From the NCBI RefSeq assembly GCF_015831345.1, contig NZ_JADWYS010000001.1:4182618-4246617 (forward strand): a stretch of DNA of 64,000 nt, in the 5' to 3' direction. The notes beneath the pieces are model-generated. The model searched no databases and had not been told where the DNA came from. It saw only the letters and a program-made list of their open reading frames with translations. This DNA is from Caenimonas aquaedulcis. Lineage in GTDB: Bacteria; Pseudomonadota; Gammaproteobacteria; Burkholderiales; Burkholderiaceae_C. The position numbers and the translations under genes are program-made. Below are positions 61,839-64,000 of the stretch, one piece after another; position 1 is the stretch's first letter; each line of letters begins with the position of its first letter.

Positions 61839-62728
61839 GCCTGGCCCAGGGGAATCAGGCGGAAGTCGTAGTGCGCCACGTGGTAGGGCTTGTTCATCTT
61901 GCGGCCGTCCATCGCGGTGCCGGGCTCGTGCTTCTCGAACTCCACGATCAGGCTGTCGCGCACGCCGAACACCGCGTCGGAGTCGAGGTAGGGGCTGTCC
62001 TTCACGAACAGGTGCGTCGTCACTTCCTTGTGGCCGGGCGCGGACACTTTCATGTGGATGTGCCCGGGGCGATTGGGGTGGCGGCCCATCTTTCGCAGCA
62101 TGTCGCCGACCGGGCCGTCGTCGGGCACCGGGTAGAAGGTGGGGCGGATCGACCAGAACCAGTAGCGGCCCTGTTCGTCGGTGCGGATGCGGGCGCGCGC
62201 GCGCATGCCGCCGTCCTCGCGCTGCATGTCGTACACGCCGTCGCCGTCGCCCGACCACACATCCAGCAGCGCGCCCGCGAGCGGCTTGCCTTCGAGGTCC
62301 GTGACGCGGCCGCTGTAGAGCGCGGGCTCCCCCGGCACGCCCTCGGCGATGTCGGCGCCCAGCGGCACGTCCGGTGCGCCAACCCAGTAGAACGGCCCTT
62401 GCACGGTTGCATCGGTCGGGGGCGTCGCGCCGGTGCGGCCCTTCAGGGCGCGCGCATGTTCCAGCGCCACGACCTGCATCGACAGGCCCAGCGTGTCGGA
62501 GAGCAGGATGAACTCCTGGCGCTTCTCGTCGCAGGTCTTGCCGCAGGCGGTGAGGAATTCGATGGCCTTGAACCACTCGTCGCCCTTCAGGTCGACTTCG
62601 CGCGCGAAGGCGTGCAGGTGGGTGATGAGCGAGGTCATCACCTCCTTGAAGCGCGGGTCGTCGCTCTCGGCCATGCGGGCGATGACGGCGGGGGTGATGC
62701 TTTCGGTGTCGTAATCCATCTGCGCCAT
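61835..62728 (-). CDS. Intradiol ring-cleavage dioxygenase
   Basis: 297 residues. Iron(III)-dependent enzyme that opens a catechol or hydroxyquinol ring between the two hydroxyls. The N-terminal helical catechol-dioxygenase domain (about residues 20-105) is followed by the beta-sandwich with VQGPFYWVGAP, LDVWSGDGDGVYD, and the iron ligands: Tyr in the GRYWFWSIRPTFYPVP segment (two tyrosines) and His-x-His in RPGHIHMKVSAPGH. Hydroxyquinol 1,2-dioxygenase is a plausible subgroup; substrate not fixed. First gene of the nine-gene operon; AGGAG lies upstream of the ATG. Confidence 0.92.
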   Translation of the reverse strand: MAQMDYDTESITPAVIARMAESDDPRFKEVMTSLITHLHAFAREVDLKGDEWFKAIEFLTACGKTCDEKRQEFILLSDTLGLSMQVVALEHARALKGRTGATPPTDATVQGPFYWVGAPDVPLGADIAEGVPGEPALYSGRVTDLEGKPLAGALLDVWSGDGDGVYDMQREDGGMRARARIRTDEQGRYWFWSIRPTFYPVPDDGPVGDMLRKMGRHPNRPGHIHMKVSAPGHKEVTTHLFVKDSPYLDSDAVFGVRDSLIVEFEKHEPGTAMDGRKMNKPYHVAHYDFRLIPLGQA

Positions 62729-62763
62729 GCAGTTCTCCTGAACAGTCCGCGGGACTCTATCGA

Positions 62764-62805
62764 TTGACAGTGCGCGGAAGAAGTGAAGAATTTCGATGAT
62801 TCGAA
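62764..62805. promoter_or_regulatory. Divergent promoter region with LysR-type palindrome
   Basis: TTGACA at 62764-62769 and a weak -10 (AGAATT, 62787-62792, 17-base spacer) could drive the LysR gene. Overlapping its end is the palindrome TTCGA-TGAT-TCGAA at 62792-62805, which has the T-N12-A form of LysR sites and would let the regulator control itself and the operon starting at 62728. Confidence 0.5.
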
Positions 62806-62839
62806 TCGACGCCGTCGATCATTCACACTGGTAAACCCT

Positions 62840-63739
62840 ATGGAGCTGCGGCACCTGCGCTATTTCGTCGCGCTGGCGGAATGCCTGTCGTTCACGCGCG
62901 CGGCCGAGCGCGCGCACGTCACGCAGTCCACGCTGTCGCACCAGATCCGCCAGCTCGAAGACGAGCTCGGCCATCCGCTCTTCGACCGCATTGGCAAGCG
63001 CGTGATGCTCACCGAGGCGGGCGAGACCTTCCTCGGCTACGCATCGAAGGCACTGCTGGAGGTGGACCACGGCCTGTCGCACCTGATGGGCGTGGGTGAC
63101 CAGTTGACGGGCGAGGTGCGCATCGGCTCGACGGGCACCTTCAACATCGGCTTCGTGCCCGAATGCATGGCGATCTTCCTCAAGCGCAACCCGACGGTAA
63201 AGGTGACGGTGGACGAGCTCGCCGCCGACGCGATCGCGCAGCGTTTAATCGATGCGGCGCTGGACGTCGGCATCGCCTACCAACCGGCGGACCCCGCGCG
63301 GCTCTGGTTCGAGCCGCTCTATACGGAGGAGCTCGTGCTGGTGGTGTCCGCGAAGCATCCGCTCGCGCAGCGCAAGCGCGTGCGCATGGTGGAGTTGCAC
63401 CGGCAAAGCCTGGTGCTGCTGCCGCGCAGCTTCACCACGCGCACGATGTTGGACGATTGCTTTCGCGCGTGCGGCGTGGAGCCGGTGGTGGCGGCGGAGA
63501 TGAACACCATCGCGCCGATGATCGGGCTGGTGGGCCGGACGCAGCTTGCGGCGATCGTGTCGATCCACGCGGTGCAACCGCGTGATGACGTGCGGGTGAT
63601 CCCGATCGAGAACCCGACGCCGGTGCGGACGCCGGGGATGCTGTGGAAGCGGGATGCGAAGCAGTCGGCGGCGGTGCGGTCGTTTGCTTCTTGTATCCGG
63701 AAGCTGGCGTTGGGGAGGAGTTTGCGGACCCAGGTGTGA
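62840..63739 (+). CDS. LysR-family transcriptional regulator (CynR/CatR-like)
   Basis: 299 residues from ATG 62840 (MELRHLRYFVALAECLSFTRAAERAHVTQSTLSHQIRQLEDELG), a textbook LysR HTH; the upstream in-frame codons to 62783 are not used because the family begins with MELR. The effector domain starts TGEVRIGSTGTFNIGFVPEC. It is divergent from the ring-cleavage operon and so probably activates it, with a ring-cleavage product as inducer, as is usual for catechol-type operons. Confidence 0.92.
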   Translation: MELRHLRYFVALAECLSFTRAAERAHVTQSTLSHQIRQLEDELGHPLFDRIGKRVMLTEAGETFLGYASKALLEVDHGLSHLMGVGDQLTGEVRIGSTGTFNIGFVPECMAIFLKRNPTVKVTVDELAADAIAQRLIDAALDVGIAYQPADPARLWFEPLYTEELVLVVSAKHPLAQRKRVRMVELHRQSLVLLPRSFTTRTMLDDCFRACGVEPVVAAEMNTIAPMIGLVGRTQLAAIVSIHAVQPRDDVRVIPIENPTPVRTPGMLWKRDAKQSAAVRSFASCIRKLALGRSLRTQV

Positions 63740-63784
63740 GTGCAGAATTCCGGTTTCGGATGACCGATCGGATGAGGGAGGCCA

Positions 63785-64000
63785 ATGCGGAGTTCTTCGT
63801 GGCGGGCCATATTGCTCGCCTTCTTTCTGCTCGCCAGCAGCAGTGTCTGGGCGCTGCCGGAGGGCCGGCGTGCCTGCACCCTGGGCTACGTCAATAGCAT
63901 CTTCACGCCATCGCAATGGCCCGACCGTTCCCTGGAGCAGCTTGCACACGGCCAATTGGGTGTGATCGATCCGCGTTTCGATCACTTCTACCTGTTCCTC
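63785..64000 (+). CDS. Exported protein, 3'-truncated by window edge
   Basis: 72 residues before the window ends. GAGGGAGG ribosome binding site, then a clear signal peptide (MRSSSWRAILLAFFLLASSSVWA) and a mature part LPEGRRACTLGYVNSIFTPS. No family can be named from this length. Confidence 0.65.
   Translation, partial: MRSSSWRAILLAFFLLASSSVWALPEGRRACTLGYVNSIFTPSQWPDRSLEQLAHGQLGVIDPRFDHFYLFL

Noticed and set aside
1..64000. Insertion sequences, prophage or integrase genes
   Set aside because: No transposase, integrase or terminal repeats were found; the AP2-like gene is the only protein of a kind linked to mobile elements.

Overview
The window is a high-GC (roughly two-thirds G+C by eye) chromosomal segment of a betaproteobacterium, most likely Burkholderiales/Comamonadaceae of the Ramlibacter/Variovorax type. 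The basis is the codon use, three tripartite-tricarboxylate (Bug-type) solute receptors, CoA-dependent catabolic operons with LysR and GntR regulators, and the xseB-ispA-dxs order. This placement is inference from gene content. No rRNA, tRNA, CRISPR array or insertion sequence was recognised, and no gap longer than 300 bases lacks a gene.

1-26.8 kb is mostly core and stress functions: the 3' part of polA, a tautomerase, a ZIP metal transporter, DUF2383 and DUF4142 proteins, a DUF72 protein divergent from a UvrD-type helicase across a perfect LexA box (7292-7307), a ParE/RelE-Phd toxin-antitoxin pair, a tyrosine phosphatase, a phospholipase-D/cardiolipin-synthase-like protein, an alpha/beta hydrolase, a cation/proton antiporter, small disordered proteins and lipoproteins, two Rieske/rhodanese genes, xseB-ispA-dxs, a secreted lipoprotein, an AEC transporter and a Bug receptor. 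A recurring promoter-like module (TCCTACA, then GACA, then CCTAGAGT at fixed spacing) precedes several of the small stress-type genes.

26.8-38.4 kb is an accessory island of visibly lower GC at its left end. It holds an XRE regulator, two tandem paralogous four-helix membrane proteins, then a 3042-residue RTX giant whose low-GC N-terminal part carries a glycine/alanine-rich hydrophobic segment. A 34-base junction sequence occurs both before the first membrane gene and before the RTX gene. This suggests a cassette array, possibly a secreted pore-forming toxin with membrane immunity proteins (inference).

38.4-53.6 kb holds an AlkB-type dioxygenase, a LysR-controlled Bug/PrpD/isocitrate-dehydrogenase-family unit, a secreted seven-blade FG-GAP protein with RTX and DUF4214 parts, a five-gene CoA operon (CaiB, crotonase, quinone oxidoreductase, Bug, GntR) with twin AGTG-N4-CACT operators, an alpha/beta hydrolase pseudogene with two frameshifts, and a second rhodanese-type sulfurtransferase.

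53.7-62.7 kb is one tightly packed minus-strand operon of nine genes, most with 4-8 base start/stop overlaps: intradiol dioxygenase, citryl-CoA-lyase-like protein, CoA transferase, FMN reductase, Liv-type substrate-binding protein, LivH, a LivM-LivG fusion joined through a translated palindromic repeat, LivF and a short MetE-like protein. A divergent LysR gene lies beside it. It reads as uptake and ring cleavage of an aromatic compound followed by CoA-dependent breakdown. A partial secreted protein ends the window.
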